Origin: Gammaproteobacteria bacterium Ga0077536
Lineage (GTDB): Bacteria; Pseudomonadota; Gammaproteobacteria; Ga0077536
DNA length: 64,000 nucleotides
NCBI GenBank assembly: GCA_001464935.1
Contig: LNEL01000036.1
Span: 25,903 to 89,902, forward strand
Direction of reading: 5' to 3'
Position 1 is the first letter of the stretch, and each line of letters starts with the position of its first letter. Of the stretch, positions 17,344 through 26,638 are shown in pieces. A program made the position numbers and the translations under genes. The notes beneath the pieces were generated by a model. It did not search any database, was not told the DNA's origin, and saw only the letters and a list, made by a program, of their open reading frames with translations.

Positions 17344-18375
17344 ATGCTGATCCGCGACGCCATCGCCACGGCCGTCGACGGCCGCGATCTGCCCTTCGAG
17401 GACATGCTCGAGGTCATGCGCCAGATCATGACCGGCGAAACGACGCCGGCGCAGATCGCGGGCTTTCTGGTCGCGCTGCGGATGAAGGGCGAAACCGTCG
17501 ACGAAATCACCGCCGCGGCCACCGTGATGCGGGAACTGTCGCTGAAGGTCGACTGCGACTGCAGCCCGCTGATCGACACCTGCGGCACCGGCGGGGACTC
17601 GACCGGCACTTTCAATATCTCGACCGCTGCCGCGTTCGTCGTCGCGGCCGCGGGCGGCCATGTCGCGAAACACGGCAACCGCTCGGTGTCGAGTTCGAGC
17701 GGCTCGGCCGATCTGCTCGAAGCGGCTGGCGTGCGCATCACGCTGCCACCGGAGGAGATCGCCAACGCCGTGCGCGACACCGGCTTCGGCTTCATGTTCG
17801 CACAGGCCCATCACAGCGCGACGCGTCACGCCGCCGGCCCGCGACGCGAACTCGGCATCCGCACGATGTTCAACGTGCTGGGACCGCTGACGAACCCGGC
17901 CGCGGCGCCGCTGCAGCTCGTCGGACTCTACTCGCGCGACTGGGTGCGCAAAATCGCTGCCGTGCTGCGCCGGCTCGGCACGCGGCGCGCGCTCGTCGTT
18001 CACGCGCAGGACGGACTCGATGAAATCAGCATCGGCGCGCCGACCGACATCGCCGAACTGCGCAACGGCGAGATCACGCACTACGTGTTCGATCCGTCGA
18101 CGCTCGGCATCGCGCCGTCTTCGTTGTCGCTGCTGCGCGTGACGAACGCGGCGGAAAGCCTCGCGCTGATCCGGCGCGTGTACGACGGCGAGCCGGGCCC
18201 GGCCCGCGACATCGTCGCGCTGAACGCCGGCGCGGCGCTGTACCTGTGCGATTTCGCCGACAGCATCGACCACGGTTACCGCCGAGCCTGCGAGCTGATC
18301 GCGAGCGGCGCGGCGGGCGCGGCCTTCGACCGGCACATCAAGTTCACCCAGGCGATCGAGAACCCGACCCCATGA
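17344..18375 (+). CDS. trpD: Anthranilate phosphoribosyltransferase
   Basis: It transfers the ribosyl phosphate of PRPP to anthranilate, the second committed step to tryptophan. It has 343 residues. The PRPP-binding segment is [20 protein letters not shown], followed by [17 protein letters not shown] and [14 protein letters not shown], then the block [15 protein letters not shown]. It overlaps trpC by 4 bases (ATGA), so the three genes form one coupled unit. Confidence 0.96.
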   Translation: MLIRDAIATAVDGRDLPFEDMLEVMRQIMTGETTPAQIAGFLVALRMKGETVDEITAAATVMRELSLKVDCDCSPLIDTCGTGGDSTGTFNISTAAAFVVAAAGGHVAKHGNRSVSSSSGSADLLEAAGVRITLPPEEIANAVRDTGFGFMFAQAHHSATRHAAGPRRELGIRTMFNVLGPLTNPAAAPLQLVGLYSRDWVRKIAAVLRRLGTRRALVVHAQDGLDEISIGAPTDIAELRNGEITHYVFDPSTLGIAPSSLSLLRVTNAAESLALIRRVYDGEPGPARDIVALNAGAALYLCDFADSIDHGYRRACELIASGAAGAAFDRHIKFTQAIENPTP

Positions 18376-19190
18376 GCAACGAGACTGCCCCGCTCGCCCC
18401 CGGCACCGACATCCTCGACGAGATCTTTGCGCACAAGCGCAGCGAAGTCGCGGCCCGCAAGGCCATGCGCCCGCTCGAGGAGATGCGGCGCCTTGCCGCC
18501 GCCTGTCCGCCGCCGCGCGGTTTCGAACGCGCACTGCGCGATCGCATCGCGCGTGGCGAACCCGCGGTGATCGCGGAATGCAAGAAGGCATCGCCGTCGA
18601 AAGGGATCATTCGCGAAGCCTATGCGCCGGCGGAGATCGCCGCGTCGTACGCGCAGCATGGGGCCTCCTGCCTGTCAGTGCTGACCGACGAACGCTACTT
18701 CCAGGGTCATGACACCGACCTCGCCGCCGCCCGCAACGCGTGCAGCCTGCCCGTGATCCGCAAGGACTTCATGTGCGATCCGTGGCAGATCTACGAGTCG
18801 CGCGTGCTCGGCGCCGACTGCGTGCTGCTGATCGTCGGCGGGCTCGACGACGCCACGCTGCAGGCGCTGGCCGACGCCGCGCGCGACTGCAGCCTCGACG
18901 TGCTGCTCGAAGTGCACGACCGCGAAGAACTCGAACGCGCGCTCAGGCTGCGGCTGCCGCTGATCGGCATCAACAACCGCGACCTGCGCCGCTTCGTCAC
19001 CGACATCGAGACGACCATCGGCCTGCTGCGCGATGTCCCGGCCGATCGCCTGGTGATCAGTGAATCCGGCATCAATACCCGCGACCACGTCGCGCGCCTG
19101 CGCAGCCGGGAGGTCAACGCCTTCCTCGTCGGCGAAGCCTTCATGCGCGATCCGGATCCGGGCGCGAAACTGCGCGAGCTGTTCTTTTGA
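18372..19190 (+). CDS. trpC: Indole-3-glycerol-phosphate synthase
   Basis: A TIM-barrel enzyme that closes the indole ring from carboxyphenylaminodeoxyribulose phosphate. The monofunctional form has 272 residues and no fused TrpF. ATG 18372 overlaps the trpD stop. Catalytic landmarks are [17 protein letters not shown] (first lysine), [31 protein letters not shown] (second lysine), [12 protein letters not shown] and VISESGI. It ends 8 bases before a long inverted repeat that likely marks the transcript end. Confidence 0.95.
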   Translation: MSNETAPLAPGTDILDEIFAHKRSEVAARKAMRPLEEMRRLAAACPPPRGFERALRDRIARGEPAVIAECKKASPSKGIIREAYAPAEIAASYAQHGASCLSVLTDERYFQGHDTDLAAARNACSLPVIRKDFMCDPWQIYESRVLGADCVLLIVGGLDDATLQALADAARDCSLDVLLEVHDREELERALRLRLPLIGINNRDLRRFVTDIETTIGLLRDVPADRLVISESGINTRDHVARLRSREVNAFLVGEAFMRDPDPGAKLRELFF

Positions 19191-19198
19191 GGCTGGTA

Positions 19199-19343
19199 TA
19201 GCCACCGAGAACACCGAGAACACAGAGGAAGAAAGTCGTAGGTTCTGGCGGCGCGTTAACACCGTGCCCACCGCAGGAGCCGGCGTTGCTGAACCTCAAA
19301 TCAGGTTCTTCTTCCTCTGTGTTCTCGGTGTTCTCGGTGGCTA
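19199..19343. repeat. Perfect 35-bp inverted repeat with 9-base tandem units
   Basis: Bases 19199-19233 and 19309-19343 are perfect reverse complements, with 75 bases between. Each arm is built from near-repeats of GAGAACACC, GAGAACACA and GAGGAAGAA, reading as NTENTEE-type codons. The element lies between the convergent trpC and VOC genes and covers the last bases of the VOC frame. This kind of extragenic repeat recurs in many proteobacterial genomes. It should form a very stable stem and end transcripts from both sides. Confidence 0.85.
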
Positions 19344-19766
19344 AATCTTCTTCACCCGCCACGCCGCAAAGCCCAGGCAGTTGCCGCTCGGATCGGCGAT
19401 GCAGAATTCCGCGCGTTCGTCGGGGGTGCCGCGGGCGTCGAAGCGTGGGGCTTCGAGATAGCGCACGCCGATGTAGTTCAGGTGATCGACGGCGCGGTGC
19501 CAGTCTTCCCAGCCCATCACGAGACCGAACCGGGGCAGCAGATTCATCACCTGCGCGCCATCCCGGGCGACGAGGCGCGCATCGAGTTCGCAGCCGAAGA
19601 AATCGATCGTCAGGCCCGTCGCGCGTTCGTCGACGACGCGGCAGCCGAGCGTGTCTTCGTAGAAGCGGCGCGTGACCGCGAGATCGTGCGCGGCGATGGC
19701 GATGCAGGGTCGCGGCTGCGAGGTGAACTCCTCGAGCGGACCGCCCTTACCCGGTTTGTTGTCCAT
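19341..19766 (-). CDS. VOC-family (glyoxalase-like) protein
   Basis: A 141-residue vicinal-oxygen-chelate protein. It has the beta-alpha-beta-beta-beta pattern: PCIAIAAHDLAVTRRFYEDT, LGCRVVDE, LTIDFFGCELDARLV, and the C-terminal metal Glu region ERAEFCIADPSGNCLGFAAW. A single His/Glu set suggests a metal-dependent lyase, dioxygenase or resistance-type enzyme; the substrate is unknown. Its start overlaps the class II aldolase gene by 20 bases and its 3' end touches the 35-bp inverted repeat. It lies in one minus-strand unit downstream of ilvA. Confidence 0.8.
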   Translation of the reverse strand: MDNKPGKGGPLEEFTSQPRPCIAIAAHDLAVTRRFYEDTLGCRVVDERATGLTIDFFGCELDARLVARDGAQVMNLLPRFGLVMGWEDWHRAVDHLNYIGVRYLEAPRFDARGTPDERAEFCIADPSGNCLGFAAWRVKKI

Positions 19767-20424
19767 AGCCTTCGAACTGCCTCAGTGCGTCTGCGATTTC
19801 TTCCTCGGTGAGCAGCACCGGCCCACCGGCATCGAGCGCGAGCAGGTATTGCCGCGCCAGTTCCTCGACTTCGACGGTCAGCCGCCATGCCCGGGCCAGA
19901 TCGGCGCCCGTCGCGACCAGGCCATGGTTGGCGAGCAGGCAGGCCCGGCGATCGGCGAGCCCGCGCACCACGTGCCGCGACAGCGCTTCGGTGCCGAACG
20001 TCGCATAGGGCACGCACGGAATGTTAGCACCGCCCGCGACGGCGACCATGTAGTGGAACGGCGGAATGTCGCGGCGCGCGCAGGCGAGCGCAGTCGCATA
20101 GGGGGAATGCACGTGAACGACGGCGCCGGCCTCGGGCCGCGCGTCGTAGATGCCCGCATGGAACCGCCATTCGCTGGAGGGCCGGTAGCGCGATTCGAGC
20201 GTGGTGCCGTCGACGCGCATGGCGACGATCATCGCGGGCTCGAGATCCGCCGGTAGCACGCCGGTCGGCGTGATCAGGAAATGATCGCCGCAACGCGCGC
20301 TCGCATTGCCGGCGGCGGCGCGGTTCAGGCCGTCGGCCGCGAGCTGCCGCATCACGCCGACGAGCGCCCCGCGCAACGCGTGCTCGTCGCTCAGATCACT
20401 TGAGGAAGAGCTCGTAGGCGGCAT
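19747..20424 (-). CDS. Class II aldolase/adducin family protein
   Basis: A 225-residue zinc aldolase of the fuculose-phosphate aldolase/ribulose-phosphate epimerase group. NAAAGNASARCGDHFLITPTG is the substrate-phosphate loop. VVHVHSPYATALAC supplies two zinc histidines and LANHGLVATG a third. ATG 20424 is chosen: GAGG lies just upstream and the longer frame (20460) would sit deeper in ilvA. Even so it overlaps the ilvA 3' end by 29 bases. It may act on a sugar phosphate or a methylthioribulose-type substrate; no mtn genes are nearby, so the substrate is open. Confidence 0.85.
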   Translation of the reverse strand: MPPTSSSSSDLSDEHALRGALVGVMRQLAADGLNRAAAGNASARCGDHFLITPTGVLPADLEPAMIVAMRVDGTTLESRYRPSSEWRFHAGIYDARPEAGAVVHVHSPYATALACARRDIPPFHYMVAVAGGANIPCVPYATFGTEALSRHVVRGLADRRACLLANHGLVATGADLARAWRLTVEVEELARQYLLALDAGGPVLLTEEEIADALRQFEGYGQQTG

Positions 20425-21916
20425 TCTGTTCTTCCTCGACGTAATCCATGTTGAGCGCACCGAGGAACTCGCGGAACGGCAGATTCTGTGCGGCGGGTAC
20501 CTGAATGCCCATCAGCACGCGACCGTAGGCGGCGCCGTGGTTGCGGTAATGGAACAGGCTGATGTTCCAGCGATCGCCGACCTGGTTCAGGAAGTGCAAC
20601 AGCGCGCCCGGTCGCTCGGGGAACTCGACGCGCAGCAGGCGCTCGTCGCGCAGCGCGCCGCCGTGACCGCCGACCATGTACCGCACGTGCATCTTCGCCA
20701 GATCGTTGTCGGAGATGTCGATCGCCTCGAAGCCCTTGTCACGCAGGCCTTCGAGCAGCAGCGACTTGTCGCCATCGATCGCGCGCAGCTGCACGCCGGC
20801 GAAGACCGTCGCGCGCTCGCTGTCGGCGTAGCGATAGTTGAATTCGGTGATCGCGCGCGGACCCAGCGCGTGGCAGAAGCGGCGGAAACTGCCGGGGCGC
20901 TCGGGAATGATCGCCCCGATCAGCACTTCGCGCTTCTCGCCCAGTTCCGCCAGTTCGGCAATGTGCCGCAGGCGGTCGAAATTGACGTTCGCGCCACTCA
21001 GGATAGCGACCAGCTCGTGATCGCGCAGCTGTTCGCGCGCGACGTACTGCTTCAAGCCGGCGAGCGCAAGCGCGCCGGCGGGCTCGGCAATCGAGCGGGT
21101 GTCCTCGAAAATATCCTTCACGGCAGCGCAGATCTCATCGATGCTGACCGTCAGCACCGCGTCGACGTGCTCGCGGGCGATGCGGAAATTCTCGACACCG
21201 ACCTGCTTGACCGCGGCGCCGTCGGCGAAGATACCGATGCGATCGAGGATCACGCGTTCACCCGCCTCGAGCGCGCGGGCCATGCACGCCGCTTCGTCGG
21301 CTTCGACGCCAATGATCTTGATCGACGGCTCGAGCGCTTTCACATAGGCAGCGACGCCGGCGATCAGGCCACCACCGCCGACCGGCACGAAGATCGCGTG
21401 TGGCGGCCGGGGATGCTGGCGCATGATTTCCATCGCCACCGTGCCCTGCCCGGCGATGACCAGCGGATGGTCATAGGGCGGGACATAGGTCAGGCCCTGT
21501 GCTGCGGCGAGCTGGTGCGCGTGCTCGGCCGCTTCGTCGTAGGTGTTGCCGAACAGCACCGTTTCGGCGCCGAGGCGGCGCACGGCGGAGATCTTGATCT
21601 CGGGCGTCGTCTTCGGCATCACGATGCGCGCGGCGATGCCGAGCCGGCCGGCGGCCAGCGCGACGCCCTGCGCGTGATTGCCGGCCGACGCCGTGATCAC
21701 CCCCCGCGCCCGCTCGTCCGCTGTCAGCGCCGCCATCATCGTGTAGGCCCCGCGCAGCTTGTACGAGAACACCGGCTGCATGTCTTCCCGCTTCAACCAC
21801 ACGGCATTGCCGAGCCGGCGGGTCATGCCCGGCAGCAGATCGAGGGGGGTTTCGCGCGCGACATCGTAGACGGGCGCGCGCAGGATCATCTTCAGATACT
21901 GGTCGAGCATCCGCAT
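20396..21916 (-). CDS. ilvA: Threonine ammonia-lyase, biosynthetic
   Basis: A PLP enzyme that deaminates threonine to 2-oxobutyrate, the entry to isoleucine. The length of 506 residues fits the long, allosteric form. The PLP lysine lies in PVFSYKLRGAYTMM, SAGNHAQGVAL and the phosphate-binding VPVGGGGLIAGVA follow. Two ACT-like regulatory repeats fill the last third (VLIGAIIPERPGSFRRF and LLRVEFPERPGALLHFL), predicting feedback control by isoleucine. It starts 52 bases from the divergent rpiA and is followed by two overlapping genes. Confidence 0.95.
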   Translation of the reverse strand: MRMLDQYLKMILRAPVYDVARETPLDLLPGMTRRLGNAVWLKREDMQPVFSYKLRGAYTMMAALTADERARGVITASAGNHAQGVALAAGRLGIAARIVMPKTTPEIKISAVRRLGAETVLFGNTYDEAAEHAHQLAAAQGLTYVPPYDHPLVIAGQGTVAMEIMRQHPRPPHAIFVPVGGGGLIAGVAAYVKALEPSIKIIGVEADEAACMARALEAGERVILDRIGIFADGAAVKQVGVENFRIAREHVDAVLTVSIDEICAAVKDIFEDTRSIAEPAGALALAGLKQYVAREQLRDHELVAILSGANVNFDRLRHIAELAELGEKREVLIGAIIPERPGSFRRFCHALGPRAITEFNYRYADSERATVFAGVQLRAIDGDKSLLLEGLRDKGFEAIDISDNDLAKMHVRYMVGGHGGALRDERLLRVEFPERPGALLHFLNQVGDRWNISLFHYRNHGAAYGRVLMGIQVPAAQNLPFREFLGALNMDYVEEEQNAAYELFLK

Positions 21917-21968
21917 ACGATAACATTGAAACTCGGGCGCCGCGGCGCCTCACGGCCGGAGGAAGGAC

Positions 21969-22622
21969 ATGGACCAGGATCAGAAAAAGCGGCTCGTCGC
22001 GGCCGCCGCGCTCGAATTCGTCGTCGACGACACCATCGTCGGCGTCGGCACCGGCAGCACCGCGAACTGCTTCATCGATGCACTCGCCGGCCGCCGCGAG
22101 CGCATCCGCGGCGCCGTCGCGAGTTCGGAGGCGAGCGCCGAACGGCTGCGCGCGGCGGGCATTCCGGTGTTCGATCTGAACGAGACCGGGGAACTCGGCG
22201 TCTACGTCGACGGCGCCGACGAGGCCACGCGCGAGCGCCACCTGGTCAAGGGCGGCGGCGGCGCGCTGACCCGCGAAAAGATCGTGGCCGCCGCCAGCGC
22301 GCGCTTCATCTGCGTGATCGACGACTCGAAGATCGTGACTCGTCTCGGCCACTTTCCGCTGCCGGTCGAGGTCATCCCGCTGGCCCGCCGGCAGGTGGCC
22401 CGCGCGCTGGCAGACCTCGGCGGCCGGCCGGTGTGGCGCGAAGGTTTCGTCACCGACAATGGCAACGTGATCCTCGACGTGCACGGCCTCGACATTGCCG
22501 ATCCCGTCGGCCTCGAAGCGAGCCTCAACCAGATCACCGGTGTCGTCACCAACGGCCTGTTCGCACGGCGCCCGGCCGATCTGCTGCTGGTCGGCAGCGA
22601 CGCCGGCGTGCAGCGGATCTGA
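21969..22622 (+). CDS. rpiA: Ribose-5-phosphate isomerase A
   Basis: It interconverts ribose-5-phosphate and ribulose-5-phosphate. The 217-residue protein shows [16 protein letters not shown] near the N-terminus, then [24 protein letters not shown] with the catalytic Asp/Glu/Lys, and [17 protein letters not shown] lies 5-10 bases before ATG 21969. Transcription is divergent from ilvA, a common gammaproteobacterial arrangement. A small DUF2905 gene follows after 8 bases. Confidence 0.95.
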   Translation: MDQDQKKRLVAAAALEFVVDDTIVGVGTGSTANCFIDALAGRRERIRGAVASSEASAERLRAAGIPVFDLNETGELGVYVDGADEATRERHLVKGGGGALTREKIVAAASARFICVIDDSKIVTRLGHFPLPVEVIPLARRQVARALADLGGRPVWREGFVTDNGNVILDVHGLDIADPVGLEASLNQITGVVTNGLFARRPADLLLVGSDAGVQRI

Positions 22623-22630
22623 GCGGCGGC

Positions 22631-22837
22631 ATGGGACTCGGGCGCTGGCTGGTGTCGCTGGGCCTCGCGCTCGTGCTGGTCGGGCTCGCATGGCCGTGGC
22701 TGTCGAAGCTCGGTCTCGGCCGCCTGCCCGGTGACATCGTCATCGAGCGCGGGCAGTCGCGCTTCTATTTCCCTGTCGTCACCTGCCTGATTCTCAGCGC
22801 AGTCCTCAGCTTGGTGCTCGCCTGGTGGCGGCGCTGA
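22631..22837 (+). CDS. DUF2905 small membrane protein
   Basis: A 68-residue protein with two predicted membrane helices (LVSLGLALVLVGLAWPWL and PVVTCLILSAVLSLVLAWW) around the conserved central segment LGRLPGDIVIERGQSRFYFP, which is characteristic of DUF2905. Function unknown. ATG 22631 lies 8 bases after rpiA, so the two are co-transcribed. It ends 9 bases before the convergent tatC stop. Confidence 0.85.
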   Translation: MGLGRWLVSLGLALVLVGLAWPWLSKLGLGRLPGDIVIERGQSRFYFPVVTCLILSAVLSLVLAWWRR

Positions 22838-22846
22838 CGCGCCGAC

Positions 22847-23662
22847 TCAGGGCTTGTCGGCGGGGCTCAGACTGGTCGCGGCTTCGGCTTCGGCCTCGCG
22901 CTCGTCTTCCTCACTGATGAAGAAGCGACAGAACAGCAGCCCGAGTTCGTAGAGGATGCAGATCGGAATGGCCATCAGCGTCTGCGACACCGGATCGGGC
23001 GGCGTCAGCACGGCAGCGAGCACGAAGGCACCGACGATGATGTACGGCCGCTTCCTCGCGAGGTCCTGCCGCGTCGAGATGCCCGTGCGCACGACGAGGA
23101 AAGTCGCCACCGGCACTTCGAAAGCGAGTCCGAACGCGAAGAACATCACGACGACGAAATCGAGATATTTCGAGATGTCCGTCATCACCTGCACGCCTTC
23201 CGGCGCCGCAGCGGTCAGAAAGCCGAAAATCAGCGGAAAAACGATGTAATAGGCAAACGCGCCGCCGAGATAGAACAGGCCGATGCTGGAGACGAGCAGT
23301 GGAAACGCCAGCCGTTTTTCGTGCCGGTACAGCCCCGGCGCGACAAAGGACCAGAGCTGATAAAAGATGTACGGCACGCTGATCACGACCGCCACGAAGC
23401 AGGTCAGCTTGAACGGCGCGAGGAAGGGTGACGCGACTTCGGTCGCGATCATCTGCGCGCCGACCGCCGCCATTTTCTCGAGCATCGGCGCCGACAGCCA
23501 CGCATAGAGCTGGTTCGACAGCGGCATCAGCACCAGCAGCACGCCGAGCACGCACAGGATGGCGCGCATGAGGCGCGTGCGCAGTTCGGCCAGGTGCGAG
23601 ACGAAAGTCTGCTCGGTGGGGTCGAGATCGTCGTGCGGGGCCGCGCCCTTGCCGGTCGCCAT
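22847..23662 (-). CDS. tatC: Sec-independent translocase subunit TatC
   Basis: The multispanning twin-arginine signal receptor of the inner membrane. It has 271 residues and six hydrophobic helices. The cytoplasmic N-terminus ends EQTFVSHLAELRTRLMRA, the family signature, and the periplasmic loop and TM2 region reads VISVPYIFYQLWSFVAPGLY. The Glu/Lys-rich tail (SEEDEREAEAEA) is cytosolic. It follows tatB by 7 bases and completes the tatABC set downstream of the his genes. Confidence 0.95.
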   Translation of the reverse strand: MATGKGAAPHDDLDPTEQTFVSHLAELRTRLMRAILCVLGVLLVLMPLSNQLYAWLSAPMLEKMAAVGAQMIATEVASPFLAPFKLTCFVAVVISVPYIFYQLWSFVAPGLYRHEKRLAFPLLVSSIGLFYLGGAFAYYIVFPLIFGFLTAAAPEGVQVMTDISKYLDFVVVMFFAFGLAFEVPVATFLVVRTGISTRQDLARKRPYIIVGAFVLAAVLTPPDPVSQTLMAIPICILYELGLLFCRFFISEEDEREAEAEAATSLSPADKP

Positions 23663-23669
23663 CGTGGTG

Positions 23670-23945
23670 TCAGGCCTGGCCAGGCCCCTTCGGTGCTGGC
23701 GGCGGCGCCGGCTCGTCGGTGATCGACTGGTTCAGGGTGTTGCTGGTGATGTCGCGCTGGAGCTGGGTCAGCTCGCGGGTACCGACATCGCGCTCGAGTT
23801 CGGAGCGGAGTTCGCGCGCGACGCGTTGCGCGCGCCCGATCCAGCGACCCGCCGTGCGCACGAGTTCGGGCAGGCGCTCAGGGCCCACCACGAGCAGCGC
23901 CACGAGCCCGATGAGCACCAGTTCGGTGAAACCGACGTCGAACAC
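23670..23945 (-). CDS. tatB: Sec-independent translocase subunit TatB
   Basis: It forms the substrate-receptor complex with TatC. The frame extends to 23996, but TatB begins with FDVGFTEL, so GTG 23945 is the true start, giving 91 residues. The single membrane helix ELVLIGLVALLVVGPERLP contains the conserved Glu and the GPERLP hinge. An amphipathic helix and a Pro-rich tail (EPAPPPAPKGP) follow. The start is 13 bases after tatA. Confidence 0.92.
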   Translation of the reverse strand: MFDVGFTELVLIGLVALLVVGPERLPELVRTAGRWIGRAQRVARELRSELERDVGTRELTQLQRDITSNTLNQSITDEPAPPPAPKGPGQA

Positions 23946-23958
23946 CCGACGCGACTCG

Positions 23959-24180
23959 TCAGCCGTTCTTCTTGTCGCCGGTGGCGACCGCTTCACCGTC
24001 GATGACGCGCTTGCTGTCGGCGATATCCGCCTGGCCGTCGTCGTTGCCGTCTTTCAGCGCCTTCTTGAAGTCCCGAATCCAGCCGCCGACGTCGGAGCCG
24101 ATGCCGCGAATCTTCTTGGTGCCGAACATCAGCATCACGATCACGAGGATGACGATGAGTTCCTTGATACCTATGCCCAT
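23959..24180 (-). CDS. tatA: Sec-independent translocase subunit TatA
   Basis: The pore-forming component for folded protein export. The 73-residue protein has the typical short helix GIKELIVILVIVMLMFGTKK, the FGTKK..G.GSD hinge and an amphipathic helix (WIRDFKKALKDG) with an acidic/basic tail. It is the first tat gene of the run and lies 57 bases after hisE, so it is probably transcribed with hisAFIE as in many proteobacteria. Confidence 0.93.
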   Translation of the reverse strand: MGIGIKELIVILVIVMLMFGTKKIRGIGSDVGGWIRDFKKALKDGNDDGQADIADSKRVIDGEAVATGDKKNG

Positions 24181-24237
24181 GTCGAATCTCCATCGGAGGA
24201 GCCGTCGTGGCGCCTCCGGGCAGGATGTGTGTGCGGT

Positions 24238-24561
24238 CTATTGCCCCGAACGCGAGGCCTTTTCCTCAATACCCGAGACGCCGAAACGCCGGCCAAGTTC
24301 AGCGAGCACTGCCGCATGATCGAGCCCGCGGGCCGCCAGCGCAACCAGCGTGTGAAACCAGAGGTCGGCGACTTCGTGAATCAGCGCGTTGTCGTCGGGC
24401 TGCCCGGCGGCGATCACGACCTCCGTCGCCTCTTCCCCAATCTTCTTGCGAATCAGGTCGATACCGCCGGCATACAGGCGCGCGACATAGGATTGCGCAG
24501 GGTCGGCGCTCTTCCTCTGTTCCAGGATGCGCGCCAATTGTTCCAAAACATCTGTGTCCAT
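24238..24561 (-). CDS. hisE: Phosphoribosyl-ATP pyrophosphatase
   Basis: Second step of histidine biosynthesis, hydrolysing PR-ATP to PR-AMP. The MazG-like all-alpha protein has 107 residues: [35 protein letters not shown] (metal-binding Glu pair) and [19 protein letters not shown] 24561 has GAGG 5 bases upstream; the longer frame from 24633 would overlap hisI. HisE and HisI are separate proteins here, unlike the enterobacterial fusion. Confidence 0.94.
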   Translation of the reverse strand: MDTDVLEQLARILEQRKSADPAQSYVARLYAGGIDLIRKKIGEEATEVVIAAGQPDDNALIHEVADLWFHTLVALAARGLDHAAVLAELGRRFGVSGIEEKASRSGQ

Positions 24562-24578
24562 GCGGCCTCGGGCGGCGC

Positions 24579-24962
24579 TCAGGCGCCGTAAATGTCCTGC
24601 GGGTCCTTGAGCACCGGGTCCACCGTTTCCCATGCGCCGTCGGTGAGCCGCCGGTAGAAGCAGCTCGTGCGCCCAGTATGACAGGCGATGCCGCCGACCT
24701 GTTCGACCAGCAGCACGATGGCGTCGGCGTCACAGTCCAGGCGAATCTCCTTCAGGCGCTGCACGTGGCCCGACTCCTCGCCCTTGCGCCAAAGGCGTTG
24801 CCGCGAGCGCGACCAGTACACCGCGCGGCCCTCGGCGACGGTGGCGGCGAGGGCCTCCCGGTTCATCCAGGCGACCGTCAGCACGCGCAGGTTCGCGGCG
24901 TCCTGGGCGACCGCGGCGACCAGCCCGTTGCTGTCCCAGTGGACGTCATCGACCCAGCTCAC
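24579..24962 (-). CDS. hisI: Phosphoribosyl-AMP cyclohydrolase
   Basis: Opens the purine ring of PR-AMP, the third histidine step. The 127-residue zinc/magnesium enzyme contains [30 protein letters not shown], the metal site [14 protein letters not shown] and [13 protein letters not shown]. The GTG start overlaps the hisF stop by 4 bases (GTGA), so the two are translationally coupled. hisE follows after 17 bases. Confidence 0.95.
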   Translation of the reverse strand: MSWVDDVHWDSNGLVAAVAQDAANLRVLTVAWMNREALAATVAEGRAVYWSRSRQRLWRKGEESGHVQRLKEIRLDCDADAIVLLVEQVGGIACHTGRTSCFYRRLTDGAWETVDPVLKDPQDIYGA

Positions 24963-25723
24963 TGGCGCACCTCGATGCCGGCCTGCGCCATGTGGCGCTT
25001 CGCGTCGCCGACCGTGTATTCGGCGAAATGGAAAATGCTCGCGGCCAGGACCGCATCGGCATGGCCCTTCACGACGCCGTCGACGAGGTGGTCGAGATTG
25101 CCGACACCGCCCGAGGCGATCACGGGAATGCTGACCGCGTCGGCGACCGCGCGCGTCAGCCCGAGGTCGAAACCGTCGCGCGTACCGTCACGATCCATGC
25201 TCGTCAGCAGGATTTCGCCGGCGCCCATCCCGGCCATGCGCGCGGCCCATTCGACGGCGTCGATGCCGGTCGGCTTGCGCCCGCCGTGGGTGAAGACTTC
25301 CCAGCGGTTGGCGGCTTCGACCCGCCGCGCGTCGATCGCGACGACGATGCACTGCGAGCCGTACTTGCTGGCCGCTTCGCCGACGAACGCCGGATTCGAG
25401 ACTGCCGCGGTGTTGATGCCGACCTTGTCCGCGCCCGCCGTCAGCATGCGGCGGACATCGGCGAGCGTGCGGATGCCGCCGCCAACCGTCAGCGGAATGA
25501 ACACTTCGGACGCCACGGACTCGACGACATGCACCATCGTCGCGCGTTCGTCGCTGCTCGCGGTGATGTCGAGAAACGTGATTTCGTCGGCGCCCTGCTG
25601 GTCGTAGCGGCGCGCAATCTCGATTGGATCGCCGGCATCGCGGATGTCGACGAAGCGCACGCCCTTGACGACCCGGCCGGCATCGACGTCGAGACAGGGA
25701 ATGATGCGCTTGGCGAGGCCCAT
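24959..25723 (-). CDS. hisF: Imidazole glycerol phosphate synthase, cyclase subunit
   Basis: A TIM barrel that, with HisH, makes imidazole glycerol phosphate and AICAR. Its 254 residues start [21 protein letters not shown] and contain the catalytic Asp pair (PCLDVD and [16 protein letters not shown]), [13 protein letters not shown] and [14 protein letters not shown]. It follows hisA by 71 bases. Its amidotransferase partner hisH is not in the window. Confidence 0.96.
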   Translation of the reverse strand: MGLAKRIIPCLDVDAGRVVKGVRFVDIRDAGDPIEIARRYDQQGADEITFLDITASSDERATMVHVVESVASEVFIPLTVGGGIRTLADVRRMLTAGADKVGINTAAVSNPAFVGEAASKYGSQCIVVAIDARRVEAANRWEVFTHGGRKPTGIDAVEWAARMAGMGAGEILLTSMDRDGTRDGFDLGLTRAVADAVSIPVIASGGVGNLDHLVDGVVKGHADAVLAASIFHFAEYTVGDAKRHMAQAGIEVRQ

Positions 25724-25794
25724 GTGATGTCTCTGCGCGGGGACGGACGGTCAGGGAAAACGGGAACGACGGCCTGGCTGCGCGGACGGCGCGC

Positions 25795-26535
25795 TCAACG
25801 CGCGCTGAGCTCGTCGGCGAGGGCCTGCGCAGCGTGGAGGTCGAGCGTTCCTTCGTAGATGGCGCGGCCCGTGACCGCGCCGGCGATGCCCTCGGCTTCG
25901 ACAGCGCACAGCGCGCGGATGTCGTCGAGGTTCGTGACGCCGCCGGAGGCGATCACCGGAATCTTCAGATGACGCGCGAATTCGACGGTCGCGTCGAGAT
26001 TCAGCCCGTTCATCATGCCGTCGCGCCGGATGTCGGTGAAGATGATGGCTTCGACGCCGTCTTCCTCGAACTGGCGCGCGAGATCGACCGCGTCGTGGCG
26101 CGAGAGCTTCGACCAGCCCTCGATCGCGACCTTGCCGTCGCGCACGTCGAGCCCGACCATCACGTGGCTCGGAAATTCGAGGCACATGTCCTGCACGAAG
26201 TGCGGCGCGGTCACGGCCTTGGTGCCGATGATCACGTAGCGCACGCCGGCATCGAGATATTTCTGGATCGTCTCTTCGTCGCGGATGCCGCCGCCGACCT
26301 GGATCGGGATGTGCGGAAAAGCCTGCGCGATGTCGTGAATCACGCCTGAATTCACCGGCTTGCCGACGGTGGCCCCGTTCAGATCCACGAGGTGCAGGCG
26401 ACGCGCACCCTGCGCCACCCACTGCGAGGCCATCGCCAGCGGATCTTCGGAATACACGGTGTCGTCGTTCATCACGCCCTGGCGCAGGCGAACGCACTTG
26501 CCGTCCTTGATATCGATGGCGGGGATGATCAGCAT
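25795..26535 (-). CDS. hisA: ProFAR isomerase (HisA)
   Basis: Isomerises the aminoaldose ProFAR to PRFAR. A 246-residue half-barrel duplicate related to His[19 protein letters not shown] with catalytic Asp8, [33 protein letters not shown] with the second Asp and [17 protein letters not shown]. It is the first his gene in this run. Its upstream 103 bases are AT-rich (26540-26620) and may carry the promoter for hisAFIE-tatABC, although polA ends just before in the same direction. Confidence 0.96.
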   Translation of the reverse strand: MLIIPAIDIKDGKCVRLRQGVMNDDTVYSEDPLAMASQWVAQGARRLHLVDLNGATVGKPVNSGVIHDIAQAFPHIPIQVGGGIRDEETIQKYLDAGVRYVIIGTKAVTAPHFVQDMCLEFPSHVMVGLDVRDGKVAIEGWSKLSRHDAVDLARQFEEDGVEAIIFTDIRRDGMMNGLNLDATVEFARHLKIPVIASGGVTNLDDIRALCAVEAEGIAGAVTGRAIYEGTLDLHAAQALADELSAR

Positions 26536-26638
26536 ACGGGCAGGGTAGCGGTAAGCACTCGGTGAATGGGGCTGTTTTGTTATTTAAGTCGCTGAATCCA
26601 ATTTAATACTAGTCCACGAATTTGGGAAGGGCGCGCGC

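Noticed and set aside
20306..22630. Long plus-strand frame opposite ilvA
   Set aside because: Antisense shadow; only its last 69 codons (from 22631) are a real gene, the DUF2905 protein.
24238..24962. HisIE fusion protein
   Set aside because: hisI ends at 24579 and hisE has its own start and ribosome site at 24561; two separate genes.
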